DNA from: Alteromonadaceae bacterium
Lineage (GTDB): Bacteria; Pseudomonadota; Gammaproteobacteria; Enterobacterales; Alteromonadaceae
Reading direction: 5' to 3'
Length of the DNA stretch: 64,000 bases
NCBI GenBank assembly: GCA_014872785.1
Contig: WKFJ01000006.1
Location: 94,535-158,534 of the forward strand
Part shown: in pieces, positions 27,361-36,766 of the stretch
Layout: each line of letters begins with the position of its first letter
Numbering within the stretch: the first letter of the stretch is position 1
Notes under the pieces: model-generated
Seen by the model: only the letters and a program-made list of their open reading frames with translations
The model's database searches: none
Told to the model about the DNA's origin: nothing
Translations under genes and position numbers: made by a program

Positions 27361-27396
27361 TCGCCGGGCAAACTCCCCGGCGAAATCTTATTTTTT
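27361..27396 (+). terminator. Rho-independent terminator after the peptide gene
   Basis: The perfect 8-bp stem TCGCCGGG/CCCGGCGA (27361-27368 with 27376-27383) has a 7-base loop. It is followed by TTATTTTTT. It lies 20 nt after the stop of the peptide gene, which supports that gene being transcribed by itself. Confidence 0.9.
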
Positions 27397-27434
27397 GGTG
27401 TGTCGCTAATGACCAAATCAATACCTATCCTTAC

Positions 27435-28613
27435 TTATTGACTCGCTTTCATCACTGCGAGTTTAGCCAAATATAAATCGCGTTCGGTATCTTGGAAAGC
27501 AGACTTAGCCGCATTTTTAAGTGCATCAATGGCTGCGAGCGTCTCCCCCTTTTGGTACAAGGCCTTAGCCAAGCCAAAATGGGCATCATCCAAATAAGGT
27601 GCTAACTTGAGAGCTCGGGTGTAATAGCGCTTGGAAGCTATGTAGTTTTTTCTAGTGTAAGCTTCATGCCCAAGTTTTATCCACGCATAGGGATTACTGT
27701 CGCTGCTAGTAGAAAGCTTCTGGGCAACTTTCTGAGCTTCATCTACCAAACCACGCTGCTGTAAAAATTGATGATAATTACTCATCAAATTAATGTTTCC
27801 TCGCGTAAATAACATTCCATGCTCGAAATATTTCATTGCCAAATCGGGCTGACCTACTCTGCGGTAGATCACCGCCATTAAATTGATACTTTCCGGGTCG
27901 TGTGGAGCGTAAGTGAGCGCTTCTTTTGTCAGCCAGAAACTAGCATCTAAGTCGCCCTGTACCAATTTGTCTGCAGCCAAGTTGCGATAAAACAAGGCGA
28001 GAAATTCGTTTTCACTAATGGTTTCACCATTGACATATCCGCGATCGGGAAAGTAATCAATAACAATTCGCGGCCACATAAAGGTGCCACCTTCCTCGGG
28101 GTCGTACCAAGGATCATACAAATACGAACGCACGTGATAAGAAAGCAGCATCACGTCGGAGCGCTTTTTGTAAACAGGCGGGACGTTGACCATTTGAAAG
28201 CTAACATCGACACCAGCCAACTTTGCCAAGCTATACGTCATTACCGCTAAAGACATACAATTACCGGCATTGGTAGCCAAGGCATCTGTAGCGAACAAAG
28301 TATCGCCCCGATAGCTGAACCCAACTAATTTGTGATCCAAATAAGTAAATAGACGTCTGTGCGGTGCTATTTCAATACTTCTTGGGTCATTAAAATCCTG
28401 TAAAAAGTGATTTTTTTGTGCTTCGGTTAACTGGGTAATATCAGTCACAGACGGAACATCCCTTCTAGCCCCAAAAAACTGTGCATCTATTTCGGGCAAG
28501 CTGGGAATAGAGACTTGCTTGTCGGGATTCACTTGGCAACCCATGAGCGCAAATAATGCGATGACGGTTGCAAGCCCGATCAGCTGACTACTTTTGCGTT
28601 TAACTACTGTCAT
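27435..28613 (-). CDS. Transglutaminase-like / TPR lipoprotein
   Basis: 392 aa. A lipoprotein signal peptide (GLATVIALFALMGC, Cys26 approx.) precedes a transglutaminase-like fold with the catalytic Cys in NAGNCMSLAVMTYSLAKLAGVDV and a later His-rich stretch. Residues about 230-380 are tetratricopeptide repeats (for example PHDPESINLMAVIYRRVGQPDLAMKYFEHG). Such proteins in proteobacteria serve as envelope or adaptor proteins; the substrate is unknown. The reading frame starts near 28613 (MTVVKRKSSQ). Divergent from the YbaN-type gene, with 66 bp between starts. Confidence 0.8.
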   Translation of the reverse strand: MTVVKRKSSQLIGLATVIALFALMGCQVNPDKQVSIPSLPEIDAQFFGARRDVPSVTDITQLTEAQKNHFLQDFNDPRSIEIAPHRRLFTYLDHKLVGFSYRGDTLFATDALATNAGNCMSLAVMTYSLAKLAGVDVSFQMVNVPPVYKKRSDVMLLSYHVRSYLYDPWYDPEEGGTFMWPRIVIDYFPDRGYVNGETISENEFLALFYRNLAADKLVQGDLDASFWLTKEALTYAPHDPESINLMAVIYRRVGQPDLAMKYFEHGMLFTRGNINLMSNYHQFLQQRGLVDEAQKVAQKLSTSSDSNPYAWIKLGHEAYTRKNYIASKRYYTRALKLAPYLDDAHFGLAKALYQKGETLAAIDALKNAAKSAFQDTERDLYLAKLAVMKASQ

Positions 28614-28679
28614 ATTTATTGATTACTTATTAGTATTATAGCTAACGAGTATAACCATCTAATCAATAAAGGAAAGTCA

Positions 28680-29057
28680 GTGATTTTATGGCGAATATTA
28701 GGACTGATAGCACTCGCCCTTGGCATTGTCGGCGCGGTTTTGCCCGTGTTACCAACGACGCCCTTTATCCTGCTAGCGTCTTGGTGTTTTGCTAAATCCT
28801 CCCCAGCCCTACACAACTGGCTGAAAAACAGTAAATATTTCGGCAGCTTGATACGAAACTGGGAGAGCAAACGCTGTATCAGTAAAAAGACTCGTTTGAG
28901 TGCGTTAGCAAGTATCGCGCTATTTGGCGGCTGTTCTTTGTATTTTTTTGTACCACCTGGCTACCCAACCCTAATCACAGCAATATTGCTTTTCATTGGC
29001 GTATATTCGGTATTGCGAATACCCGTGTGCCCACGCTTGGATGCTAACAAGTTGTAA
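28680..29057 (+). CDS. YbaN family (DUF454) inner-membrane protein
   Basis: 125 aa with three hydrophobic helices. Hallmarks are the N-terminal ILGLIALALGIVGAVLPVLPTTPFILLASWCFAKSSP stretch (LPxLPTTPFhLLAxxCFxxSSP) and the INWESKRCIS-type NW motif. The family is an inner-membrane protein of unknown function found across proteobacteria. The GTG at 28680 follows AAGGAAAG and starts the family N-terminus directly. Confidence 0.88.
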   Translation: MILWRILGLIALALGIVGAVLPVLPTTPFILLASWCFAKSSPALHNWLKNSKYFGSLIRNWESKRCISKKTRLSALASIALFGGCSLYFFVPPGYPTLITAILLFIGVYSVLRIPVCPRLDANKL

Positions 29058-29187
29058 AGAATTTGTTATGAATACGTATGCGTAGCATTGTCATTGCTGC
29101 GGTTTATCGCTGAAAATGCACTTGTAAACTTTCAACAGCACTTTGCTTTTTGCAAGACGATAACGACCCGGCAAGTACGACAATCTA

Positions 29188-29958
29188 ATGAATATGAAAA
29201 GTTTGGTTCAGGACAGACTGGAGCAAATCCAACAACAGGTATCTTCACTTCCCCACGTGCATGAATTAAGGCTATCTGATCATGCGTATTTGCAGCATCC
29301 GATGCACAGTAACGACTGTGACCTTCATTTTGTGCTCTTAGTGGACAGTGGTTTCCAATCGCGATTCATCGACTGTTTGAGCTGGCTTACCGAAATTCAG
29401 CATATCGCTTTTAAATATCGTCACGTCGATAATGGCTACCGTTTTCTATTCTCAGATGGCATTTATTGCGAGTTTACTGTTGAAGAACTTAAATTCGGTG
29501 AGAGCGCTGACAGTGTTAATCTGACAACGAGGCAAACCGAGATTGCAACACTGCGCCCTAGCGGCCAACTTAACGCCATTGGTTTAGACGAAGGACAAGA
29601 CGAAGATTGGCTGTTGGGAGAGATGTTAACTAACCTACTTATCGGTTTGAGACGTTTTAATCGCGGCGACAGGCTGTCGGCATTTTACTGTATTCAACAT
29701 CACGCGTTGTCTAGTTTGCTTGAATTGCTGGTGCAGTGGGAAGTGAGTCAAACCAAACAGAAGCGCTTAGCAAAAGGTGATATTTGCTTTGAACAAAGCT
29801 ACCCACATGCGCGCAACCAAGTTGCGAGTTTTGCCATGGGCTACGACAAATCTCCACAATCGGCCTCGGCCATGCTGGAATACGCCGAACAACACCACAA
29901 TTTAAATTACTTCATCAAAGACCAAATTCTTATTCAAATCAAATCCGCCAATAATTAG
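29188..29958 (+). CDS. Uncharacterised protein, possibly a divergent nucleotidyltransferase
   Basis: 256 aa. The first half (residues 24-110) has SNDCDLHFVLLVD with an Asp-x-Asp pair (D43, D45). This would fit the metal-binding part of a minimal nucleotidyltransferase fold, but the usual G-S lead is degenerate. The second half is helical, as in aminoglycoside/lincosamide nucleotidyltransferase-like proteins (GLRRFNRGDRLSAFYCIQHHALSSLLELL). I cannot name a substrate. Start ATG at 29188; an ATG two codons later is also possible. Confidence 0.5.
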   Translation: MNMKSLVQDRLEQIQQQVSSLPHVHELRLSDHAYLQHPMHSNDCDLHFVLLVDSGFQSRFIDCLSWLTEIQHIAFKYRHVDNGYRFLFSDGIYCEFTVEELKFGESADSVNLTTRQTEIATLRPSGQLNAIGLDEGQDEDWLLGEMLTNLLIGLRRFNRGDRLSAFYCIQHHALSSLLELLVQWEVSQTKQKRLAKGDICFEQSYPHARNQVASFAMGYDKSPQSASAMLEYAEQHHNLNYFIKDQILIQIKSANN

Positions 29959-30045
29959 AGCCTAAAGTTGACCTCTGAGGTTATGTTGCGATCCCACCTT
30001 CAGCATATATACTGACTAAATCGGTATCATGGAGTTGTATCCAAC

Positions 30046-31515
30046 ATGCAAGCACTTTCAGGTTTAGACGCTTCGTTTTTATTTCTTGAGACTAACAAAA
30101 TTCCTATGCACATCGGTGGCGTGGCTATATTAGAAGGAACACTAGAATTTGACGCGTTCCGCACCTTTTTAGCCGAACGTGTACATACGGTAGACAAGAT
30201 GACACAAAAGCTGGTCACTTCTCCGATGAATGTAGACCGACCACATTGGTTGGAAGATGAGGACTTCGACCTTAACTTACATTTGATGCGCACCGCCCTG
30301 CCACGCCCGGGCGGCTGGAAAGAGTTGCGTTATATCGCCTCTAAAGTGTTTTCAACCAAACTCGACCGCGACCGCCCACTTTGGGAGTTCACCTTCGTAG
30401 AGGGTATCGACACTATTCCACAAGTGCCAAAAGGCTCAGTCGCCGTTATTTCTAAAATTCACCACTCGGCCTTCGATGGAAAGTCAGGCGCCGAGTTGAT
30501 GAGCATGCTGTTTGATGTGTCGCCAACACCTAAAAAGGTGCCTGCGAAAAAAGACAAACCCAAGCCAAAAGCACCAGGTGCGGTGAGCTTGCTGACGCAA
30601 GGCGCATTTAACGTTGTAGGCCGAACCACTAAATTACCGGGTTTGCTTTGGGAAACCGGCAAAGCCACCCTTAAGACCAGTTACATTGCCAGAAAGCACG
30701 GCATCGATATGCCGACGCTACCGTTTTCTGCCCCCAAAACCCGTTTTAACGACAGCGTTAGCGCAGAGAGAATTTGGGATTCTTCCATACTTGACCTACA
30801 TCGTGTGAAAGCGATACGCAAGGCAGTCAAAGACAGTACTTTAAATGATGTAGTTCTGACCATTTGTGCCGGTGCCTTGAGAAAGTACTTACAAGAAAAA
30901 GATGAATTACCAGATAAACCGCTTGTGGCTATGGTACCAGTCTCTACACGTACCGAAGCTGAAAAGGAAGATATGGGAAATCAGGTAGCGGCCATGTACA
31001 TCCAGCTTGCGACAGACGAAGCCGACCCAATAAAACGACTGGAAACTATTCATATTAATACCATTATTGGCAAACTCTACCAAGACGCTATCGATGCGCG
31101 AAAATTGATGGGTTATGCCGAGGTTATTCCGTTTGGGCTAGCTGGGGTTGCCGCCCGCTATTACAGCCGTGCGAACATCGCTAAAAAGCACAATGCTATT
31201 TTTAATCTGGTTATTACCAACGTACCAGGACCCCAAATTCCCTTGTATATGGCTGGGCAAAAACTGCTGGTGAACATGGGCACGGCACCGATTATCGACG
31301 GAATGGGACTGATTATTCCTGTATTTAGCTATAACGGCACTATCTCCATTAGCCCAACATCTGCAGTCAACATGATGCCGGATATGGCTAAATTTTGCCG
31401 TTACGTAAGAGAATCCGCAAATGAGCTCGAAGCAGCTGCATTAGCACTATTAGAAAAAGACGCGAAGGAAGGCACCATAGCACATGACATAACAGAGGAT
31501 GACAGTGCCCAATAA
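30046..31515 (+). CDS. Wax ester synthase / diacylglycerol O-acyltransferase
   Basis: 489 aa WS/DGAT-family enzyme that joins acyl-CoA to a fatty alcohol or to diacylglycerol to make wax esters or triacylglycerol. The catalytic motif HHSAFDG (H139-H140-D144-G145, consensus HHxxxDG) is intact. The C-terminal part has the conserved NVPGPQIPLYMAG and GMGLIIPVFSYNG segments. The family's N-terminus (LSGLDASFLFLETNKIPMHIGG) fits the ATG at 30046. Two alpha/beta hydrolase genes follow on the same strand, so this may be a storage-lipid synthesis and mobilisation unit. Confidence 0.93.
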   Translation: MQALSGLDASFLFLETNKIPMHIGGVAILEGTLEFDAFRTFLAERVHTVDKMTQKLVTSPMNVDRPHWLEDEDFDLNLHLMRTALPRPGGWKELRYIASKVFSTKLDRDRPLWEFTFVEGIDTIPQVPKGSVAVISKIHHSAFDGKSGAELMSMLFDVSPTPKKVPAKKDKPKPKAPGAVSLLTQGAFNVVGRTTKLPGLLWETGKATLKTSYIARKHGIDMPTLPFSAPKTRFNDSVSAERIWDSSILDLHRVKAIRKAVKDSTLNDVVLTICAGALRKYLQEKDELPDKPLVAMVPVSTRTEAEKEDMGNQVAAMYIQLATDEADPIKRLETIHINTIIGKLYQDAIDARKLMGYAEVIPFGLAGVAARYYSRANIAKKHNAIFNLVITNVPGPQIPLYMAGQKLLVNMGTAPIIDGMGLIIPVFSYNGTISISPTSAVNMMPDMAKFCRYVRESANELEAAALALLEKDAKEGTIAHDITEDDSAQ

Positions 31516-31554
31516 ACAATAATAAAAAAAGGTTCAAAATTGAGAAGTTCGTTA

Positions 31555-32334
31555 ATGTCTTTCCGTTCCCCACCGGTTTTGCACACTCTACTTGAGGGCA
31601 GAACCTTGCTTGAGTTTTTCGCAAGTACCCTAAGTCTCCCATTGCTGTTGTCCGCTCCGAAAGGGGATGGGCATCCAGTAATGGTGTTCCCTGGCTTTCT
31701 AGCCAGCGACCTTTCAACCAAGGCTCTTAGACAATTCCTGAAAGTTAAGGGCTATCGAGCCGAAGGCTGGGGACTGGGTCGAAATCTAGGCCAACATGTT
31801 ATTCGCGATAACAAAGTCGTTAGCAATGATATCTTGGATAAAGTGCTGAGCTTGTATGAGCGCACAGGCGAAAAAGTGAGTCTTATCGGCTGGAGTTTAG
31901 GCGGCATTCTGGCGCGTGAAATAGCGCGGTTATTACCCGAACAAACCCGCTGTGTCGTGACCCTTGGCAGTCCATTCAATGCCCCAGAGGACTCGGCGCC
32001 TATAGCTGCTACGTTATTCAAAATATTGAATAACAAACGTATGGGCGGTGATTTTAGTATTCCCGACAGCCTTACTCAGCCTTTATCTGTGCCGACAACA
32101 GCCATATTTTCAAGAAGCGATGGAGTCGCCCATTGGCACGGCTGTAAACATCACGAGAATAGTCACACTGAACAAAGTGAAAACGTCGAAGTGGTGGCAA
32201 GCCATCTGGGCTTGGGGCATCACCCGGCTGTATTGTGGGCAATTGCCGCCAGGTTGTCATTACCTACGGATACTTGGACGCCGCTGGCGTCGCTGGATTT
32301 GCCCAAATGGTTGTTTCCCAATCCCGATAGATAA
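31555..32334 (+). CDS. Alpha/beta hydrolase, lipase-like
   Basis: 259 aa from the ATG at 31555, with GAGAAG six bases upstream; a TTG at 31540 is also possible. The fold shows HPVMVFPGFLASDLSTKALRQFL (oxyanion region), the nucleophile elbow GWSLGGILA, a later Asp in FSRSDGVAHW, and a final His near HLGLGHHPAVL. Without an N-terminal signal peptide it is probably cytosolic or lipid-droplet associated. Position just after the WS/DGAT gene suggests it acts on wax esters or triacylglycerols. Confidence 0.8.
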   Translation: MSFRSPPVLHTLLEGRTLLEFFASTLSLPLLLSAPKGDGHPVMVFPGFLASDLSTKALRQFLKVKGYRAEGWGLGRNLGQHVIRDNKVVSNDILDKVLSLYERTGEKVSLIGWSLGGILAREIARLLPEQTRCVVTLGSPFNAPEDSAPIAATLFKILNNKRMGGDFSIPDSLTQPLSVPTTAIFSRSDGVAHWHGCKHHENSHTEQSENVEVVASHLGLGHHPAVLWAIAARLSLPTDTWTPLASLDLPKWLFPNPDR

Positions 32335-32349
32335 TCAAAAGACGCCGAT

Positions 32350-33276
32350 ATGTCTTTAAACGCTGACATCACAGAGGTTGAACATCATTCTGAACAAATA
32401 GTGCAATGCGGCGACCTCGCCATTGCTACCGATAGTTTTGGCAATCAAAACAATCCGCCAGTCGTTTTGATTATGGGTCTAGCAACACAGATGATTCACT
32501 GGCATGTGGAACTTTGTAAACTATTGGCCGCACAGGGCTTTTGGGTGATTCGATTCGATAATCGCGACATGGGAAAAAGCTCAAAACTCACAGGACAAGC
32601 ACCACCCTCAATCTGGCAACAGATGCAATATCGCTATTTTAAGAAACCCCTCGTCGTGCCCTACACTTTAGATGATATGGCGCACGACGTCTTAGGTTTG
32701 CTCGATGCGCTTAACATAGACAAAACACATGTAGTGGGTGCCTCAATGGGCGGCATGATAGGACAGCTGTTGGCGATACACCATCCATCCCGCGTCTCTT
32801 CACTAACCTGTATTATGTCTACCAATGGCAATAAAAAGCTGATGAACCCCAAACTGGGAACACTGCTTAAAATACTTAAGTCGCCACCCAAAACCCGTGA
32901 ACAACATATAGAACAAGCGTTATCTATGTGGCAAGTGCTGCATGGTTCGCATTTTGCGTTTCCAAGTGAGCACTTCAGAAGCACGATTGAGCACGCCCAT
33001 GAACGCGGTTTTAGCGCCAGCGGAGTACTGCGTCAAATGGCGGCAATTACTGTTGCGCCTAGCCGTTCCAAACAATTGCGACAACTCACGCTTCCAGTGG
33101 GGATCATACACGGTGAAGCCGATAGTCTTTTAAAAGTAAAAAATGCGTATGCATTGAAAGACGACCTACCTCATGCACATTTAGCAACGTTTCCTGGGAT
33201 GGGACACACGCTTCCCAACGAGCTATGGACTTCGATGATTGAGCACATTATGAAACCAATTGCAGAGGCGCTCTAA
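32350..33276 (+). CDS. Alpha/beta hydrolase
   Basis: 308 aa. Catalytic elements visible: HG-like loop VVLIMGLATQMIHW, DNRDMGKSSK, nucleophile GASMGGMIGQLLA, acid in IIHGEADSLLKV and base in GMGHTLPNELW. The order matches the haloalkane-dehalogenase or esterase-type alpha/beta fold. It begins 15 bp after the previous hydrolase, so they are cotranscribed. Substrate unknown; a lipid ester is likely from context. Confidence 0.85.
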   Translation: MSLNADITEVEHHSEQIVQCGDLAIATDSFGNQNNPPVVLIMGLATQMIHWHVELCKLLAAQGFWVIRFDNRDMGKSSKLTGQAPPSIWQQMQYRYFKKPLVVPYTLDDMAHDVLGLLDALNIDKTHVVGASMGGMIGQLLAIHHPSRVSSLTCIMSTNGNKKLMNPKLGTLLKILKSPPKTREQHIEQALSMWQVLHGSHFAFPSEHFRSTIEHAHERGFSASGVLRQMAAITVAPSRSKQLRQLTLPVGIIHGEADSLLKVKNAYALKDDLPHAHLATFPGMGHTLPNELWTSMIEHIMKPIAEAL

Positions 33277-33296
33277 AGCCGTAAGGCTCGGTTTCA

Positions 33297-33824
33297 TTAT
33301 TTAAGCAATGATAATACTGCCCTAAATTGGGGATGTTTAGGGGTCTTCAGCAGTTCAAACAAAAGAATTTCGGTGGTCGTCATCTTGGCACCAGCCTGAG
33401 TCAGTCTATCCAGTGCCACCTGTCTGTCAGCGCCGTTTCTCGACGACACCGCATCTGTGACAATCTGCAGTTTCAGACCTCGCTCAAGAATACCTTCTGC
33501 TGTTTGCAAGATACAAACATGAGATTCAACGCCCACCATTAAGACTTGTTCAGCCTCGTGATAGGAAAGCTGCTCGATGAAATCCTTGTTATAACACGCG
33601 TTAAAAGTGTCCTTGGCCAGTGGGGTAAGACCTTCCAAATGCTTTGCTACTTCTGGATGGGTTGCACCTAGCTTTTCTGGTACGTGCTCCACCCAAATAA
33701 TAGGAATGTCCAATTTTCTAGCCGCCGGTAGCAATACACAAAGACGCTCCAATACTTGCTCGTGGTTTTTAACACTCACGGCAAGTTTGCCTTGTAAATC
33801 GATAACAGCAAGAACCGTATTCAT
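33297..33824 (-). CDS. Isochorismatase-family cysteine hydrolase
   Basis: 175 aa. The catalytic triad can be read: D9 in AVIDLQG, K71 in LAKDTFNAC and C104 in GVESHVCILQT. The family (YcaC/nicotinamidase-like) cleaves amides or isochorismate. Convergent with the hydrolase operon, with about 20 bp between stops. The next upstream gene, an SDR, ends about 10 bp before its start, so the two form a small operon. Confidence 0.85.
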   Translation of the reverse strand: MNTVLAVIDLQGKLAVSVKNHEQVLERLCVLLPAARKLDIPIIWVEHVPEKLGATHPEVAKHLEGLTPLAKDTFNACYNKDFIEQLSYHEAEQVLMVGVESHVCILQTAEGILERGLKLQIVTDAVSSRNGADRQVALDRLTQAGAKMTTTEILLFELLKTPKHPQFRAVLSLLK

Positions 33825-33833
33825 GGAAGGCCC

Positions 33834-34625
33834 CTAATCTTTATCGCTCAATCTACTGAAAAAGCCTGTTACCCCACGGACAAACCAGCGCGGATAATGT
33901 TTCGCACATTGCACCAATAACTTGTTATGGGTTTTATCAATGTAGACGGTTTTGCCTTTTGAAATTGCCTTATAGGCATCTTTCACTAGCGATTCCGGGC
34001 TGACTTTGATGAAGTTGGGGATCATGTCTTCCATGCCCTTGCCTTGCTCAAGCATATTGGTTTTAGTAAAACCCGGGCAGACGCAATGAATATCGACATC
34101 AGTGTATTTAACTTCTTCCGCGACCGCTTCTGTAAACGCCAGAACAAAGCTCTTTGATGCGCCATAGGTAGCAAACTTGGGTGTAGGAATAAAACTGGCA
34201 ATAGAGGCGACATTGATAATTTTACCGCGTTCGCGCACGAGAAAGTCTGCGATAAAGGCGTGCGTCATTTTTACTAGCGACGTAATATTCAGATTAATTA
34301 GGCGCTCTAACTGTTTAGTGTCTGATGTGGCGATAGGTTCTACGTACATTACACCGGCATTATTAACCAAAATATCAACTTGCAAGCCTTTTTCTTCAAG
34401 CGTTGCACGCAGCTTGTCTACAGCATCAGATTCAAGAAGATCTAGTGGAATAACATGCGTTTGCACGTTAAATTCTTTGTTTAATTGCGTTGCCAGCAAC
34501 TGCAGTTTCACTTCATTACGCGCCACCAGCACCAAATCATGACCTTGTTTGGCAAATTCTCTTGCAAAGCAATGCCCTATTCCCTCTGAGGCACCAGTAA
34601 TCAGGGTTAAGTTAAGGTCGTCCAT
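33834..34625 (-). CDS. SDR-family oxidoreductase
   Basis: 263 aa classical short-chain dehydrogenase. NAD(P)-binding TGASEGIGHCFAREF, structural NNAG, catalytic S in NVASIASFIP, and Y-x-x-x-K in YGASKSFV are all present. The N-terminal VLVARNEVKLQLLA region hints at NADPH use. Upstream of the isochorismatase in the same orientation. Substrate unknown; the lipid-related context (WS/DGAT upstream) suggests a fatty-acyl or keto-lipid role, which is inference. Confidence 0.85.
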   Translation of the reverse strand: MDDLNLTLITGASEGIGHCFAREFAKQGHDLVLVARNEVKLQLLATQLNKEFNVQTHVIPLDLLESDAVDKLRATLEEKGLQVDILVNNAGVMYVEPIATSDTKQLERLINLNITSLVKMTHAFIADFLVRERGKIINVASIASFIPTPKFATYGASKSFVLAFTEAVAEEVKYTDVDIHCVCPGFTKTNMLEQGKGMEDMIPNFIKVSPESLVKDAYKAISKGKTVYIDKTHNKLLVQCAKHYPRWFVRGVTGFFSRLSDKD

Positions 34626-34684
34626 TGTTGCTCCATAAACACACTAAGTCACACTAGTGTCGCTAAATATTGGCCAAGGGTCTA

Positions 34685-34702
34685 GAGCAGGTTGATCTAT
34701 GC
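34685..34702. repeat. Relic end of the MITE-like repeat
   Basis: GAGCAGGTTGATCTATGC matches 16 of 18 bases of the element's terminal repeat and is preceded by TA. No right end can be found nearby, so it is a half-element remnant between the SDR gene and a binding-protein gene. Confidence 0.6.
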
Positions 34703-34743
34703 ATTGCATTTTTACAGCCCAGATCATCGCGTCCTATTCGCCA

Positions 34744-35502
34744 TCAGTAATACCCCTCAATGAGTCTGTTCTTAAGCGTCTCCAAACGACCATTTAGCTT
34801 CAACTTATCCAGCCCATGATTAAATGCAGATAAATAATGTTTTGCCTTGGGGTGTTTGCGCGAGAACATTAAATGGCTTTGGGTGTTTTTTAGCGATGGC
34901 CGCATAACTTCAATAAGGCTGCGCTGTTCTTCAGAAAAGTGCCTATTAATCAAATACCAACCGGTAACTTCTTCCTCGGGAAACACATCAATTCTGCCTA
35001 ACAATAACATGCGCAAATTTTGCTCGCCGGAGTTAACAATAGAAATCAATTTAGGGTTTTCATCAGCGTACGCCCACAATTCCGGCGAATAGGTGTAACC
35101 TCGGTTCAAACCCATCTTCAATTTATTGTCACTGAAGAAGGAAAAGCCGGACCAATCGACAGGTAAATCACTGCGTTTACGAAAGAACACAATTCGGTCA
35201 TTGTTAAGTGGGGCACTGGCGATAAAATCTTGTTGGTGCTTCGGCGAATCGAACCAAAATGATGTAGCGATATATTTGCCCATCTGTGCTTCTTTATAAG
35301 AGCGTGACCAGGGCATGTAAACAAACTCCACCTCAATCCTCTCTTGGGCAAACGCCTCGCGAATAATGTTGTTGAGGTATCCTTCATCCTTTGACGTTGC
35401 GGACGCATAAGGTTTAGATTCGCCAGTGGCTATCTGCAGAGGCTCAGCGCAGACCGTTGCAATATAAAACACGAGGCTAAAAGCAAGGTGACTCCATTTC
35501 AT
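34744..35502 (-). CDS. Periplasmic solute-binding protein (PBP2/amino-acid type)
   Basis: 252 aa. Signal peptide KWSHLAFSLVFYIATVCA, then a two-lobe binding fold: LQIATGESKPYASA, YLNNIIREAFAQERIEVEFVYMPWSRS, NRGYTYSPELWAY and GRIDVFPEEEVTGWYLI. This is the transporter-substrate-binding-domain family that contains amino-acid binding proteins and orphan periplasmic sensors. No permease gene is adjacent, so it could be an orphan. The PMPWSR-like arginine that contacts a carboxylate ligand is kept. Confidence 0.8.
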   Translation of the reverse strand: MKWSHLAFSLVFYIATVCAEPLQIATGESKPYASATSKDEGYLNNIIREAFAQERIEVEFVYMPWSRSYKEAQMGKYIATSFWFDSPKHQQDFIASAPLNNDRIVFFRKRSDLPVDWSGFSFFSDNKLKMGLNRGYTYSPELWAYADENPKLISIVNSGEQNLRMLLLGRIDVFPEEEVTGWYLINRHFSEEQRSLIEVMRPSLKNTQSHLMFSRKHPKAKHYLSAFNHGLDKLKLNGRLETLKNRLIEGYY

Positions 35503-35579
35503 GCGATTTATACCACTCTTGTAGAGGCTGCGTATTATTCACCCACTGGGTGATAAACACTCTTATAGTCACAGTATAG

Positions 35580-35831
35580 TTAGCGAAACTCCTGAAACGC
35601 CAATTCAATTTGTTTGTCACTTGCAGTTTTGGAAAGTGGCTTTTGCGCAAGTTTACGTTTTTTACGCATCGCACATGCTTTGATAATCTTGCGTTTCACT
35701 TCATCATTGACTTGATGCCAGTAGACCCGCTCATCTCGGGAACGAAAACATCCCTTACAAAATCCCCTGTCTCCCGATTGACAAACCCCAATGCAAGGAC
35801 TTGGGATCTCGAAAAATTCCATCTGTTGCAT
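35580..35831 (-). CDS. DUF1289 domain protein
   Basis: 83 aa. The four-Cys pattern IPSPCIGVCQ....CKGCFRSRDERVYWHQVND is diagnostic of DUF1289 (a likely Zn- or Fe-S-binding knuckle). The C-terminal half is basic (KACAMRKKRKLAQKPL). Small proteins of this family are widespread in proteobacteria with unknown role. The ATG at 35831 is preceded by a weak AAC-rich stretch. Confidence 0.88.
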   Translation of the reverse strand: MQQMEFFEIPSPCIGVCQSGDRGFCKGCFRSRDERVYWHQVNDEVKRKIIKACAMRKKRKLAQKPLSKTASDKQIELAFQEFR

Positions 35832-36074
35832 AAAAAGTTATATCGTCCGAAAGCCCCTGTTTACTTATGATTATGCTATCAGTAAAAGGGTGAAAACGTA
35901 AATGCCAAGAATAAGGGGTGGGCTAAGAAGAACGCAATGAAACAAGAAAAAAGAGGGTTAGTGGCGACAACTGTTCAAAAGAAGCTGGCGCCACTTCACC
36001 AAAACTACAATGTTGTGTATCTCACACATTAAAGTGCATGAGCAATCAATTTTTGCTAGCGAGTTGGCTCCCTA

Positions 36075-36569
36075 CTATTTGCCTCGGTTCGCCAGCTCAA
36101 CTTGAATTTTTTTCATATTAAGAAAACCAGTGGCCACTTCTGGATTCTGTTGGATGGTTTTCATCAGGAGTTCTTCCAGCTGCTTTTGTTTAGTTGCCAT
36201 AACATCTGTTTCATCCAACGTTTCACCGTCGCGTAAACCGGCAGCCTTAGTCAGCATATCAGGTGGTAAAGAGCTCATGATCCCTTCTTTCGCTTTCACC
36301 ATAGCAATAAAATTGGGTTCACATATACGCTCGCGTAGATTGGAGCCCAAATTGCGTTTGCGATAATTACACTCTATTTGGAACTCTTTTGGAACGTGAG
36401 AATTGTAACTCTCGTAGAAGCCTTTCTCTGCTCGCACTAACATTTTTTTGAGTTTAGAGGTACTCGTCTTCCCCGTAATTTCAATTACTTCAATTTCATT
36501 TTCCGCATGTGCGACAGATGTAAAACCAACACATGACACAAGTGCCAAAACTAATAAATTCTTTTTCAT
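36075..36569 (-). CDS. Secreted protein of unknown function
   Basis: 164 aa. Signal peptide KKNLLVLALVSCVGFTSVAHA. The mature part has two Cys (CNYRKRNL and ICEPN) that can form one disulfide, and a helical C-terminus (QKQLEELLMKTIQQNPEVATGFLNMKKIQ). No recognised domain. AGGAAA lies seven bases before the ATG. Likely periplasmic. Upstream lies the sRNA array. Confidence 0.6.
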   Translation of the reverse strand: MKKNLLVLALVSCVGFTSVAHAENEIEVIEITGKTSTSKLKKMLVRAEKGFYESYNSHVPKEFQIECNYRKRNLGSNLRERICEPNFIAMVKAKEGIMSSLPPDMLTKAAGLRDGETLDETDVMATKQKQLEELLMKTIQQNPEVATGFLNMKKIQVELANRGK

Positions 36570-36766
36570 GGTGAGCTTTCCTATTTAATTAACAACCGTC
36601 AGTTCGACAATTTGTTACTTGCCTTAAAGAATACCCCTCATCGCGCAACAATACCTTCGAATAAATGCTACAAAATTTCACCAAAGCGCTGTATTTGTAA
36701 GCAAGCATTAATAAAACCCCAAAGCTGCTAATAATGCCTCTTATTCCTCTCCTGTTGATTTATTTA

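Noticed and set aside
35937..36032. 31-codon plus-strand ORF (MKQEKRGLVATT...) upstream of the secreted-protein gene
   Set aside because: Only a weak AAGAA-type site, no conserved pattern and no hydrophobic segment; chance ORF is more likely.
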